Shown: one piece after another, positions 1-12,100 of the stretch
How positions within the stretch are numbered: the stretch's first letter is position 1
How the letters are laid out: every line of letters begins with the position of its first letter
Assembly (NCBI GenBank): GCA_037893225.1
Contig: JAZGUH010000323.1
Location: forward strand, 1,984,001-2,048,000
Direction: 5' to 3'
Source of the DNA: Hippasteria phrygiana
Taxonomy: Eukaryota; Echinodermata; Asteroidea; Valvatida; Goniasteridae
Length of the DNA stretch: 64,000 nucleotides
Notes under the pieces: model-generated
Told to the model about the DNA's origin: nothing
Databases searched by the model: none
The model's input: the letters and a program-made list of their open reading frames with translations, nothing else
Position numbers and translations under genes: made by a program

Positions 1-83
1 CATCTGTGTACATATTACCTTCTATTTATTGCTCCATGCATGTCAAATTCCCTGGGGTATGGACTTGCTTTATTCATTCATAA
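1..83 (+). repeat. Left-truncated monomer (positions 150-232)
   Basis: The window opens inside a monomer, at the CATCTGTGTACAT segment (position 150). It carries the TAC (position 160), CCTTCT, CATGTC and TTTATTC variants. The cut is the window boundary, not a biological end. Confidence 0.95.
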
Positions 84-778
84 TTGCATGAAATATCAAC
101 CAAATGCAGTAATTTTGACATGTATGGATAGCTTAGATCTGGCGCTACATGTTGCAATCATCGGCGGCTTCTTAGAGTTCAAACTTGTGGAGAAAATGCA
201 AACCTCGCAATGTTTATTTTCTTTCCGGCCAACATCTGTGTACATATTACCTTCTATTTATTGCTCCATGCCTGTCAAATTCCCTTGGGTATGACTTGCT
301 TTACTCATTCATAATTGCATGAAATATCAATCAAATACAGTAATTTTGACATGTATGGATAGCTTAGATCTGGCGCTACATGTTGCAATTATCGGCGGCT
401 TCTTAGAGTTAACACTTGTGGAGAAAATTAAAACCTCGCAATGTTTATTTTCTTTCCGGCCACCATCTGTGTGCATATTACCTTTTATTTATTGCTCCAT
501 GCCTGTCAAATTCCCTGGGGTATGGACTTGCTTTACTCATTCATAATTGCATGAAATATCAACCAAATTCAGTAATTTTGACATGTATGGATAGCTTAGA
601 TCTGGCGCTACATGTTGCAATCATCGGCGGCTTCTTAGAGTTCAAACTTGTGGAGAAAATTCAAACCTCGCCATGTTTATTTTCTTTCCGGCCAACATCT
701 GTGTACATATTACCGTCTATTTATTGCTCCATGCATGTCAAATTCCCTGGGGTATGGACTTGCTTTATTCATTCATAA
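84..778 (+). repeat. Left-edge three-monomer module
   Basis: Monomer 84-314 (231 bp, AAAATGC type), monomer 315-546 (ATCAATC head, CGGCCACC) and monomer 547-778 (CAAATTCAGTAAT head) occur in the same order as at 3795-4489, 3711 bp downstream (16 x 232 minus 1). This copy has a private CCCTTGGG at about 283-290, and monomer 315 has AAAATTAAAACC, so it is a recombinant rather than an exact copy. Confidence 0.75.
129..220 (+). promoter_or_regulatory. Pol III A-box/B-box-like pair with T-run (exemplar of a repeated arrangement)
   Basis: TAGCTTAGATCTGG at 129-142 fits the start of the type-2 RNA polymerase III A box (TRGCNNAG...GG). GTTCAAACTT at 177-186 has the GTTCRA core of a B box but lacks the final CC. 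A TTTT run follows at 217-220. The 48-bp spacing is close to that of tRNA genes. The A-box-like part is in almost every monomer, whereas the GTTCAA core is only in the GTTCAAAC subfamilies and is mutated to GTTAAA or GTTAAC elsewhere. I could not fold a convincing cloverleaf. Transcription is not shown; chance resemblance is a live alternative. Confidence 0.25.
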
Positions 779-1010
779 TTGCATGAAATATCAACCAAAT
801 GCAGTAATTTTGACATGTATGTATAGCTTAGATCTGGCGCTACATGTTGCAATCATCGGCGGCTTCCTAGAGTTAAAACTTGTGGAGAAAATTAAAACCT
901 CGCAATGTTTATTTTCTTTCCGGCCAACATCTGTGTACATATTACCTTCTATTTATTGCTCCATGCCTGTCAAATTCCCTGGGGTATGGACTTGCTTTAC
1001 TCATTCATAA
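779..1010 (+). repeat. Exemplar monomer, subfamily 2 (GTAT / TTCCTA / AAAATTA type)
   Basis: Diagnostic states are ATGTATAG instead of ATGGATAG at 41-48, TTCCTAGAGTTAAAAC, AAAATTAAAACC at 111-122, CAATG, GTAC and CCTTCT. It is usually followed directly by a subfamily 3 monomer, and the pair is the core of the 3-mer HOR at the left end. The same pair appears at 3563, 9594, 13537, 18640 and 19798. Confidence 0.8.
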
Positions 1011-1242
1011 TTGCATGAAATATCAACCAAATGCAGTAATTTTGACATGTATGGATAGCTTAGATCTGGCGCTACATGTTGCAATCATCGGCGGCTTCTT
1101 AGAGTTCAAACTTGTGGAGAAAATGCAAACCTCGCAATGTTTATTTTCTTTCCGGCCAACATCTGTGTGCATATTACCTTCTATTTATTGCTCCATGCCT
1201 GTCAAATTCCCTGGGGTATGGTGTTGCTTTACTCATTCATAA
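1011..1242 (+). repeat. Exemplar monomer, subfamily 3 (AAAATGC type)
   Basis: This type is recognised by GGAGAAAATGCAAACC near 108-122 together with GTTCAAAC and CAATG. This copy and the one at 1707-1938 carry TATGGTGTTGC in place of TATGGACTTGC near the 3' end, a private marker of the 3-mer. Copies at 2635, 6114 and 8202 instead carry TATGGTCTTGC. Several other copies (3795, 9826, 13769, 18872, 20030, 21421) are 231 bp long. Confidence 0.8.
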
Positions 1243-2170
1243 TTGCATGAAATATCAACCAAATGCAGTAATTTTGACATGTATGGATAGCGTAGATCTG
1301 GCGCTACATGTTGCAATCATCGGCGGCTTCTTAGAGTTCAAACTTGTGGAGAAAATTCAAACCTCGCCATGTTTATTTTCTTTCCGGCCAACATCTGTGT
1401 ACATATTACCGTCTATTTATTGCTCCATGCATGTCAAATTCCCTGGGGTATGGACTTGCTTTATTCATTCATAATTGCATGAAATATCAACCAAATGCAG
1501 TAATTTTGACATGTATGTATAGCTTAGATCTGGCGCTACATGTTGCAATCATCGGCGGCTTCCTAGAGTTAAAACTTGTGGAGAAAATTAAAACCTCGCA
1601 ATGTTTATTTTCTTTCCGGCCAACATCTGTGTACATATTACCTTCTATTTATTGCTCCATGCCTGTCAAATTCCCTGGGGTATGGACTTGCTTTACTCAT
1701 TCATAATTGCATGAAATATCAACCAAATGCAGTAATTTTGACATGTATGGATAGCTTAGATCTGGCGCTACATGTTGCAATCATCGGCGGCTTCTTAGAG
1801 TTCAAACTTGTGGAGAAAATGCAAACCTCGCAATGTTTATTTTCTTTCCGGCCAACATCTGTGTGCATATTACCTTCTATTTATTGCTCCATGCCTGTCA
1901 AATTCCCTGGGGTATGGTGTTGCTTTACTCATTCATAATTGCATGAAATATCAACCAAATGCAGTAATTTTGACATGTATGGATAGCGTAGATCTGGCGC
2001 TACATGTTGCAATCATCGGCGGCTTCTTAGAGTTCAAACTTGTGGAGAAAATTCAAACCTCGCCATGTTTATTTTCTTTCCGGCCAACATCTGTGTACAT
2101 ATTACCGTCTATTTATTGCTCCATGCATGTCAAATTCCCTGGGGTATGGACTTGCTTTACTCATTCATAA

Positions 2171-3794
2171 TTGCATGAAATATCAACCAAATGCAGTAAT
2201 TTTGACATGTATGTATAGCTTAGATCTGGCGCTACATGTTGCAATCATCGGCGGCTTCTTAGAGTTCAAACTTGTGGAGAAAATTCAAACCTCGCCATGT
2301 TTATTTTCTTTCCGGCCAACATCTGTGTACATATTACCGTCTATTTATTGCTCCATGCATGTCAAATTCCCTGGGGTATGGACTTGCTTTATTCATTCAT
2401 AATTGCATGAAATATCAACCAAATGCAGTAATTTTGACATGTATGTATAGCTTAGATCTGGCGCTACATGTTGCAATCATCGGCGGCTTCCTAGAGTTAA
2501 AACTTGTGGAGAAAATTAAAACCTCGCAATGTTTATTTTCTTTCCGGCCAACATCTGTGTACATATTACCTTCTATTTATTGCTCCATGCATGTCAAATT
2601 CCCTGGGGTATGGACTTGCTTTATTCATTCATAATTGCATGAAATATCAACCAAATGCAGTAATTTTGACATGTATGGATAGCTTAGATCTGGCGCTACA
2701 TGTTGCAATCATCGGCGGCTTCTTAGAGTTCAAACTTGTGGAGAAAATGCAAACCTCGCAATGTTTATTTTCTTTCCGGCCAACATCTGTGTGCATATTA
2801 CCTTCTATTTATTGCTCCATGCCTGTCAAATTCCCTGGGGTATGGTCTTGCTTTACTCATTCATAATTGCATGAAATATCAACCAAATGCAGTAATTTTG
2901 ACATGTATAGATAGCGTAGATCTGGCGCTACATGTTGCAATCATCGGCGGCTTCTTAGAGTTCAAACTTGTGGAGAAAATTCAAACCTCGCCATGTTTAT
3001 TTTCTTTCCGGCCAACATCTGTGTACATATTACCGTCTATTTATTGCTCCATGCATGTCAAATTCCCCGGGGTATGGACTTGCTTTACTCATTCATAATT
3101 GCATGAAATATCAACCAAATGCAGTAATTTTGACATGTATGTATAGCTTAGATCTGGCGCTACATGTTGCAATCATCGGCGGCTTCCTAGAGTTAAAACT
3201 TGTGGAGAAAATTCAAACCTCGCAATGTTTATTTTCTTTCCGGCCAACATCTGTGTACATATTACCTTCTATTTATTGCTCCATGCATGTCAAATTCCCT
3301 GGGGTATGGACTTGCTTTATTCATTCATAATTGCATGAAATATCAACCAAATGCAGTAATTTTGACATGTATGGATAGCTTAGATCTGGCGCTACATGTT
3401 GCAATCATCGGCGGCTTCTTAGAGTTCAAACTTGTGGAGAAAATTCAAACCTCGCCATGTTTATTTTCTTTCCGGCCAACATCTGTGTACATATTACCGT
3501 CTATTTATTGCTCCATGCATGTCAAATTCCCTGGGGTATGGACTTGCTTTACTCATTCATAATTGCATGAAATATCAACCAAATGCAGTAATTTTGACAT
3601 GTATGTATAGCTTAGATCTGGCGCTACATGTTGCAATCATCGGCGGCTTCCTAGAGTTAAAACTTGTGGAGAAAATTAAAACCTCGCAATGTTTATTTTC
3701 TTTCCGGCCAACATCTGTGTACATATTACCTTCTATTTATTGCTCCATGCATGTCAAATTCCCTGGGGTATGGACTTGCTTTATTCATTCATAG
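2171..3794 (+). repeat. Degenerate continuation of the 3-mer
   Basis: Monomer 2171 is an extra GTAT / GTTCAAAC / CCATG type. Monomers 2403, 2635 and 2867 then repeat the 3-mer order, with TATGGTCTTGC in place of TATGGTGTTGC and ATAGATAGCG in the third. Monomers 3099, 3331 and 3563 alternate the GTAT and GGAT types. Monomer 2867 ends ATTCCCCGGGGTATGG, creating a SmaI site. The adjacent 3-mer copies are cleaner than this part. Confidence 0.7.
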
Positions 3795-4025
3795 TTGCAT
3801 GAAATATCAACCAAATGCAGTAATTTTGACATGTATGGATAGCTTAGATCTGGCGCTACATGTTGCAATCATCGGCGGCTTCTTAGAGTTCAAACTTGTG
3901 GAGAAAATGCAAACCTCGCAATGTTTATTTTCTTTCCGGCCAACATCTGTGTACATATTACCTTCTATTTATTGCTCCATGCCTGTCAAATTCCCTGGGG
4001 TATGACTTGCTTTACTCATTCATAA
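3795..4025 (+). repeat. Exemplar 231-bp monomer (one G lost, TATGACTTGC)
   Basis: The monomer ends GGGGTATGACTTGC instead of GGGGTATGGACTTGC, one G shorter at relative 210-211, so it is 231 bp. The same event is at about 291, 4003, 10034, 13977, 19080, 19311, 20238, 21629, 38329, 43666, 44361, 46912, 47607, 50158, 52245, 52940, 55259, 55490, 58041, 58736, 59199, 59662, 60357, 60820, 61051, 61746, 62209, 62672, 63367 and 63830, thirty in all. Every one is followed by a monomer beginning ATCAATCAAATACAG. Frequency rises steeply after 43 kb. Confidence 0.95.
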
Positions 4026-4257
4026 TTGCATGAAATATCAATCAAATACAGTAATTTTGACATGTATGGATAGCTTAGATCTGGCGCTACATGTTGCAAT
4101 TATCGGCGGCTTCTTAGAGTTAACACTTGTGGAGAAAATTCAAACCTCGCAATGTTTATTTTCTTTCCGGCCACCATCTGTGTGCATATTACCTTTTATT
4201 TATTGCTCCATGCCTGTCAAATTCCCTGGGGTATGGACTTGCTTTACTCATTCATAA
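4026..4257 (+). repeat. Exemplar monomer, subfamily 4 (ATCAATC head, GTTAACAC, CGGCCACC)
   Basis: The head reads ATCAATCAAATACAG (T at 17, A at 23). Other states are ATTATCGG near 75, GAGTTAACACTTG (creating HpaI GTTAAC), CGGCCACC, GTGC at 160, CCTTTTATTT and CCTGTC. It normally follows a 231-bp monomer. It is frequent near the right end, for example at 58759, 59685, 60380, 61769, 62695 and 63390. Confidence 0.85.
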
Positions 4258-4721
4258 TTGCATGAAATATCAACCAAATTCAGTAATTTTGACATGTATG
4301 GATAGCTTAGATCTGGCGCTACATGTTGCAATTATCGGCGGCTTCTTAGAGTTAAAACTTGTGGAGAAAATTCAAACCTCGCAATGTTTATTTTCTTTCC
4401 GGCCAACATCTGTGTGCATATTACCTTCTATTTATTGCTCCATGCCTGTCAAATTCCCTGGGGTATGGACTTGCTTTACTCATTCATAATTGCATGAAAT
4501 ATCAACCAAATGCAGTAATTTTGACATGTATGGATAGCTTAGATCTGGCGCTACATGTTGCAATTATCGGCGGCTTCTTAGAGTTAAAACTTGTGGAGAA
4601 AATTCAAACCTCGCAATGTTTATTTTCTTTCCGGCCAACATCTGTGTGCATATTACCTTCTATTTATTGCTCCATGCCTGTCAAATTCCCTGGGGTATGG
4701 ACTTGCTTTACTCATTCATAA

Positions 4722-4953
4722 TTGCATGAAATATCAACCAAATGCAGTAATTTTGACATGTATGGATAGCTTAGATCTGGCGCTACATGTTGCAATCATC
4801 GGCGGCTTCTTAGAGTTCAAACTTGTGGAGAAAATTCAAACCTCGCCATGTTTATTTTCTTTCCGGCCAACATCTGTGTACATATTACCGTCTATTTATT
4901 GCTCCATGCATGTCAAATTCCCTGGGGTATGGACTTGCTTTATTCATTCATAA
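4722..4953 (+). repeat. Exemplar monomer, subfamily 1 (CCATG / CCGTCT / CATGTC type)
   Basis: This 232-bp monomer is one of the commonest types. Diagnostic states are GGAT at 43-46, TTCTTAGAGTTCAAAC around 97, AAAATTC, TCGCCATG at 123-130, CGGCCAAC, GTAC at 160, CCGTCT at 168-173, CATGTC at 188-193 and TTTATTC near 222. BglII lies at relative 52-57, HaeII at 58-63, and two ACATGT (PciI) sites lie about 29 bp apart. NsiI ATGCAT occurs at relative 185-190, only in the CATGTC type. On the minus strand there are two AATAAA hexamers. No coding function is supported. Confidence 0.85.
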
Positions 4954-5185
4954 TTGCAAGAAATATCAACCAAATGCAGTAATTTTGACATGTATGGATA
5001 GCTTAGATCTGGCGCTACATGTTGCAATCATCGGCGGCTTCTTAGAGTTAACACTTGTGGAGAAAATTCAAACCTCGCAATGTTTATTTTCTTTCCTTAT
5101 ACCATCTGTGTGCATATTACCTTTTATTTATTGCTCCATGCCTGTCAAATTCCCTGGGGTATGGACTTGCTTTATTCATTCATAA
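4954..5185 (+). repeat. Exemplar monomer, subfamily 5 (CTTATACC block)
   Basis: At relative 143-150 the usual CGGCCAAC is replaced by CTTATACC with no length change, giving TTTCCTTATACCATCTG. It is linked to GTTAACAC upstream and to GTGC and CCTTTT downstream. This copy also has TTGCAAG at the head. The type recurs roughly three dozen times, for example at 5650, 10753, 14696, 21884, 24204, 28380, 35572, 42994, 47 kb, 52 kb, 58064 and 62232. Confidence 0.85.
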
Positions 5186-8100
5186 TTGCATGAAATATCA
5201 ACCAAATGCAGTAATTTTGACATGTATGGATAGCTTAGATCTGGCGCTACATGTTGCAATCATCGGCGGCTTCTTAGAGTTCAAACTTGTGGAGAAAATT
5301 CAAACCTCGCCATGTTTATTTTCTTTCCGGCCAACATCTGTGTGCATATTACCTTCTATTTATTGCTCCATGCCTGTCAAATTCCCTGGGGTATGGACTT
5401 GCTTTACTCATTCATAATTGCATGAAATATCAACCAAATGCAGTAATTTTGACATGTATGGATAGCTTAGATCTGGCGCTACATGTTGCAATCATCGGCG
5501 GCTTCTTAGAGTTCAAACTTGTGGAGAAAATTCAAACCTCGCCATGTTTATTTTCTTTCCGGCCAACATCTGTGTACATATTACCGTCTATTTATTGCTC
5601 CATGCATGTCAAATTCCCTGGGGTATGGACTTGCTTTATTCATTCATAATTGCATGAAATATCAACCAAATGCAGTAATTTTGACATGTATGGATAGCTT
5701 AGATCTGGCGCTACATGTTGCAATCATCGGCGGCTTCTTAGAGTTAACACTTGTGGAGAAAATTCAAACCTCGCAATGTTTATTTTCTTTCCTTATACCA
5801 TCTGTGTGCATATTACCTTTTATTTATTGCTCCATGCCTGTCAAATTCCCTGGGGTATGGACTTGCTTTATTCATTCATAATTGCATGAAATATCAACCA
5901 AATGCAGTAATTTTGACATGTATGGATAGCTTAGATCTGGCGCTACATGTTGCAATCATCGGCGGCTTCCTAGAGTTAAAACTTGTGGAGAAAATTAAAA
6001 CCTCGCAATGTTTATTTTCTTTCCGGCCAACATCTGTGTACATATTACCTTCTATTTATTGCTCCATGCATGTCAAATTCCCTGGGGTATGGACTTGCTT
6101 TATTCATTCATAATTGCATGAAATATCAACCAAATGCAGTAATTTTGACATGTATGGATAGCTTAGATCTGGCGCTACATGTTGCAATCATCGGCGGCTT
6201 CTTAGAGTTCAAACTTGTGGAGAAAATGCAAACGTCGCAATGTTTATTTTCTTTCCGGCCAACATCTGTGTGCATATTACCTTCTATTTATTGCTCCATG
6301 CCTGTCAAATTCCCTGGGGTATGGTCTTGCTTTACTCATTCATAATTGCATGAAATATCAACCAAATGCAGTAATTTTGACATGTATGGATAGCGTAGAT
6401 CTGGCGCTACATGTTGCAATCATCGGCGGCTTCTTAGAGTTCAAACTTGTGGAGAAAATTCAAACCTCGCCATGTTTATTTTCTTTCCGGCCAACATCTG
6501 TGTACATATTACCGTCTATTTATTGCTCCATGCATGTCAAATTCCCTGGGGTATGGACTTGCTTTACTCATTCATAATTGCATGAAATATCAACCAAATG
6601 CAGTAATTTTGACATGTATGGATAGCTTAGATCTGGCGCTACATGTTGCAATTATCGGCGGCTTCTTAGAGTTAAAACTTGTGGAGAAAATTCAAACCTC
6701 GCAATGTTTATTTTCTTTCCGGCCAACATCTGTGTGCATATTACCTTCTATTTATTGCTCCATGCCTGTCAAATTCCCTGGGGTATGGACTTGCTTTACT
6801 CATTCATAATTGCATGAAATATCAACCAAATGCAGTAATTTTGACATGTATGGATAGCTTAGATCTGGCGCTACATGTTGCAATCATCGGCGGCTTCTTA
6901 GAGTTCAAACTTGTGGAGAAAATTCAAACCTCGCCATGTTTATTTTCTTTCCGGCCAACATCTGTGTACATATTACCGTCTATTTATTGCTCCATGCATG
7001 TCAAATTCCCTGGGGTATGGACTTGCTTTATTCATTCATAATTGCAAGAAATATCAACCAAATGCAGTAATTTTGACATGTATGGATAGCTTAGATCTGG
7101 CGCTACATGTTGCAATCATCGGCGGCTTCTTAGAGTTAACACTTGTGGAGAAAATTCAAACCTCGCAATGTTTATTTTCTTTCCTTATACCATCTGTGTG
7201 CATATTACCTTTTATTTATTGCTCCATGCCTGTCAAATTCCCTGGGGTATGGACTTGCTTTATTCATTCATAATTGCATGAAATATCAACCAAATGCAGT
7301 AATTTTGACATGTATGGATAGCTTAGATCTGGCGCTACATGTTGCAATCATCGGCGGCTTCTTAGAGTTCAAACTTGTGGAGAAAATTCAAACCTCGCCA
7401 TGTTTATTTTCTTTCCGGCCAACATCTGTGTGCATATTACCTTCTATTTATTGCTCCATGCCTGTCAAATTCCCTGGGGTATGGACTTGCTTTACTCATT
7501 CATAATTGCATGAAATATCAACCAAATGCAGTAATTTTGACATGTATGGATAGCTTAGATCTGGCGCTACATGTTGCAATCATCGGCGGCTTCTTAGAGT
7601 TCAAACTTGTGGAGAAAATTCAAACCTCGCCATGTTTATTTTCTTTCCGGCCAACATCTGTGTACATATTACCGTCTATTTATTGCTCCATGCATGTCAA
7701 ATTCCCTGGGGTATGGACTTGCTTTATTCATTCATAATTGCATGAAATATCAACCAAATGCAGTAATTTTGACATGTATGGATAGCTTAGATCTGGCGCT
7801 ACATGTTGCAATCATCGGCGGCTTCTTAGAGTTAACACTTGTGGAGAAAATTCAAACCTCGCAATGTTTATTTTCTTTCCTTATACCATCTGTGTGCATA
7901 TTACCTTTTATTTATTGCTCCATGCCTGTCAAATTCCCTGGGGTATGGACTTGCTTTATTCATTCATAATTGCATGAAATATCAACCAAATGCAGTAATT
8001 TTGACATGTATGTATAGCTTAGATCTGGCGCTACATGTTGCAATCATCGGCGGCTTCCTAGAGTTAAAACTTGTGGAGAAAATTAAAACCTCGCAATGTT

Positions 8101-8665
8101 TATTTTCTTTCCGGCCAACATCTGTGTACATATTACCTTCTATTTATTGCTCCATGCATGTCAAATTCCCTGGGGTATGGACTTGCTTTATTCATTCATA
8201 ATTGCATGAAATATCAACCAAATGCAGTAATTTTGACATGTATGGATAGCTTAGATCTGGCGCTACATGTTGCAATCATCGGCGGCTTCTTAGAGTTCAA
8301 ACTTGTGGAGAAAATGCAAACGTCGCAATGTTTATTTTCTTTCCGGCCAACATCTGTGTGCATATTACCTTCTATTTATTGCTCCATGCCTGTCAAATTC
8401 CCTGGGGTATGGTCTTGCTTTACTCATTCATAATTGCATGAAATATCAACCAAATGCAGTAATTTTGACATGTATGGATAGCGTAGATCTGGCGCTACAT
8501 GTTGCAATCATCGGCGGCTTCTTAGAGTTCAAACTTGTGGAGAAAATTCAAACCTCGCAATGTTTATTTTCTTTCCGGCCAACATCTGTGTGCATATTAC
8601 CTTCTATTTATTGCTCCATGCCTGTCAAATTCCCTGGGGTATGGACTTGCTTTACTCATTCATAA

Positions 8666-9129
8666 TTGCATGAAATATCAACCAAATGCAGTAATTTTGA
8701 CATGTATGGATAGCTTAGATCTGGCGCTACATGTTGCAATCATCGGCGGCTTCTTAGAGTTCAAACTTGTGGAGAAAATTCAAACCTCGCCATGTTTATT
8801 TTCTTTCCGGCCAACATCTGTGTACATATTACCGTCTATTTATTGCTCCATGCATGTCAAATTCCCTGGGGTATGGACTTGCTTTATTCATTCATAATTG
8901 CATGAAATATCAACCAAATGCAGTAATTTTGACATGTATGGATAGCTTAGATCTGGCGCTACATGTTGCAATCATCGGCGGCTTCCTAGAGTTAAAACTT
9001 GTGGAGAAAATTAAAACCTCGCCATGTTTATTTTCTTTCCGGCCAACATCTGTGTACATATTACCTTCTATTTATTGCTCCATGCATGTCAAATTCCCTG
9101 GGGTATGGACTTGCTTTATTCATTCATAA
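8666..9129 (+). repeat. Two transitional monomers
   Basis: Monomer 8666 is subfamily 1. Monomer 8898 is a hybrid with GGAT, TTCCTAGAGTTAAAAC, AAAATTA and CCATG, combining states of subfamilies 1 and 2. They separate 9-mer A from the 17-mer. Confidence 0.6.
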
Positions 9130-12100
9130 TTGCATGAAATATCAACCAAATGCAGTAATTTTGACATGTATGTATAGCTTAGATCTGGCGCTACATGTTG
9201 CAATCATCGGCGGCTTCCTAGAGTTAAAACTTGTGGAGAAAATTAAAACCTCGCAATGTTTATTTTCTTTCCGGCCAACATCTGTGTACATATTACCTTC
9301 TATTTATTGCTCCATGCATGTCAAATTCCCTGGGGTATGGACTTGCTTTATTCATTCATAATTGCATGAAATATCAACCAAATGCAGTAATTTTGACATG
9401 TATGGATAGCTTAGATCTGGCGCTACATGTTGCAATCATCGGCGGCTTCTTAGAGTTCAAACTTGTGGAGAAAATGCAAACCTCGCAATGTTTATTTTCT
9501 TTCCGGCCAACATCTGTGTACATATTACCGTCTATTTATTGCTCCATGCCTGTCAAATTCCCTGGGGTATGGACTTGCTTTACTCATTCATAATTGCATG
9601 AAATATCAACCAAATGCAGTAATTTTGACATGTATGTATAGCTTAGATCTGGCGCTACATGTTGCAATCATCGGCGGCTTCCTAGAGTTAAAACTTGTGG
9701 AGAAAATTAAAACCTCGCAATGTTTATTTTCTTTCCGGCCAACATCTGTGTACATATTACCTTCTATTTATTGCTCCATGCATGTCAAATTCCCTGGGGT
9801 ATGGACTTGCTTTATTCATTCATAATTGCATGAAATATCAACCAAATGCAGTAATTTTGACATGTATGGATAGCTTAGATCTGGCGCTACATGTTGCAAT
9901 CATCGGCGGCTTCTTAGAGTTCAAACTTGTGGAGAAAATGCAAACCTCGCAATGTTTATTTTCTTTCCGGCCAACATCTGTGTACATATTACCTTCTATT
10001 TATTGCTCCATGCCTGTCAAATTCCCTGGGGTATGACTTGCTTTACTCATTCATAATTGCATGAAATATCAATCAAATACAGTAATTTTGACATGTATGG
10101 ATAGCTTAGATCTGGCGCTACATGTTGCAATTATCGGCGGCTTCTTAGAGTTAACACTTGTGGAGAAAATTCAAACCTCGCAATGTTTATTTTCTTTCCG
10201 GCCACCATCTGTGTGCATATTACCTTTTATTTATTGCTCCATGCCTGTCAAATTCCCTGGGGTATGGACTTGCTTTACTCATTCATAATTGCATGAAATA
10301 TCAACCAAATTCAGTAATTTTGACATGTATGGATAGCTTAGATCTGGCGCTACATGTTGCAATTATCGGCGGCTTCTTAGAGTTAAAACTTGTGGAGAAA
10401 ATTCAAACCTCGCAATGTTTATTTTCTTTCCGGCCAACATCTGTGTGCATATTACCTTCTATTTATTGCTCCATGCCTGTCAAATTCCCTGGGGTATGGA
10501 CTTGCTTTACTCATTCATAATTGCATGAAATATCAACCAAATGCAGTAATTTTGACATGTATGGATAGCTTAGATCTGGCGCTACATGTTGCAATCATCG
10601 GCGGCTTCTTAGAGTTCAAACTTGTGGAGAAAATTCAAACCTCGCCATGTTTATTTTCTTTCCGGCCAACATCTGTGTACATATTACCGTCTATTTATTG
10701 CTCCATGCATGTCAAATTCCCTGGGGTATGGACTTGCTTTATTCATTCATAATTGCAAGAAATATCAACCAAATGCAGTAATTTTGACATGTATGGATAG
10801 CTTAGATCTGGCGCTACATGTTGCAATCATCGGCGGCTTCTTAGAGTTAACACTTGTGGAGAAAATTCAAACCTCGCAATGTTTATTTTCTTTCCTTATA
10901 CCATCTGTGTGCATATTACCTTTTATTTATTGCTCCATGCCTGTCAAATTCCCTGGGGTATGGACTTGCTTTACTCATTCATAATTGCATGAAATATCAA
11001 CCAAATGCAGTAATTTTGACATGTATGGATAGCTTAGATCTGGCGCTACGTGTTGCAATCATCGGCGGCTTCTTAGAGTTAAAACTTGTGGAGAAAATTC
11101 AAACCTCGCAATGTTTATTTTCTTTCCGGCCACCATCTGTGTGCATATTACCTTTTATTTATTGCTCCATGCCTGTCAAATTCCCTGGGGTATGGACTTG
11201 CTTTACTCATTCATAATTGCATGAAATATCAACCAAATGAAGTAATTTTGACATGTATGGATAGCTTAGATCTGGCGCTACATGTTGCAATCATCGGCGG
11301 CTTCTTAGAGTTCAAACTTGTGGAGAAAATTCAAACCTCACAATGTTTATTTTCTTTCCGGCCAACATCTGTGTACATATTACCGTCTATTTATTGCTCC
11401 ATGCATGTCAAATTCCCTGGGGTATGGACTTGCTTTACTCATTCATAATTGCATGAAATATCAACCAAATGCAGTAATTTTGACATGTATGTATAGCTTA
11501 GATCTGGCGCTACATGTTGCAATCATCGGCGGCTTCCTAGAGTTAAAACTTGTGGAGAAAATTCAAACCTCGCAATGTTTATTTTCTTTCCGGCCAACAT
11601 CTGTGTACATATTACCGTCTATTTATTGCTCCATGCATGTCAAATTCCCTGGGGTATGGACTTGCTTTACTCATTCATAATTGCATGAAATATCAACCAA
11701 ATGCAGTAATTTTGACATGTATGTATAGCTTAGATCTGGCGCTACATGTTGCAATCATCGGCGGCTTCTTAGAGTTCAAACTTGTGGAGAAAATTCAAAC
11801 CTCGCCATGTTTATTTTCTTTCCGGCCAACATCTGTGTACATATTACCGTCTATTTATTGCTCCATGCATGTCAAATTCCCTGGGGTATGGACTTGCTTT
11901 ATTCATTCATAATTGCAAGAAATATCAACCAAATGCAGTAATTTTGACATGTATGGATAGCTTAGATCTGGCGCTACATGTTGCAATCATCGGCGGCTTC
12001 TTAGAGTTAACACTTGTGGAGAAAATTCAAACCTCGCAATGTTTATTTTCTTTCCTTATACCATCTGTGTGCATATTAGCTTTTATTTATTGCTCCATGC

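Larger units (their letters stand above)
779..2170 (+). repeat. 3-mer HOR (696 bp), two tandem copies
   Basis: Copies 779-1474 and 1475-2170 show the same order: subfamily 2, subfamily 3 with TATGGTGTTGC, and a subfamily 1 variant with ATAGCGTAGATC instead of ATAGCTTAGATC. They are nearly identical; the last monomer differs at TTTATTC versus TTTACTC. A third, more divergent copy follows after one inserted monomer. Confidence 0.85.
4490..8665 (+). repeat. 9-mer HOR A (2088 bp), two tandem copies
   Basis: Monomers 4490-6577 match 6578-8665 in order and diagnostic states at an offset of 2088 = 9 x 232. Both copies include TTGCAAG heads (4954 and 7042), CTTATACC monomers (4954, 5650 and 7042, 7738) and the private AAACGTCGC (near 6231 and 8319). 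I see one difference, GGAT versus GTAT near 5924/8012, until the last monomer, which diverges after about relative 125. Confidence 0.85.

Noticed and set aside
153..177. CGGCTTCTTAGAG resembles a conserved 18S rRNA stretch as I remember it
   Set aside because: The similarity is about 13 bases and the flanks do not continue it. It is too short to support rDNA origin without an alignment.
84..314. True tRNA gene at the A-box/B-box-like motifs
   Set aside because: Attempted D stem, T stem and acceptor pairings fail at several positions and the B box lacks its terminal CC. Only a promoter-like arrangement is kept, at low confidence.
2867..3098. CCCCGGGG palindrome (SmaI) as a special site
   Set aside because: It arises from a single T-to-C change in CCCTGGGG in scattered monomers (3066, 44817, 48060, 50611, 53395, 59653 and others) and simply marks lineages.
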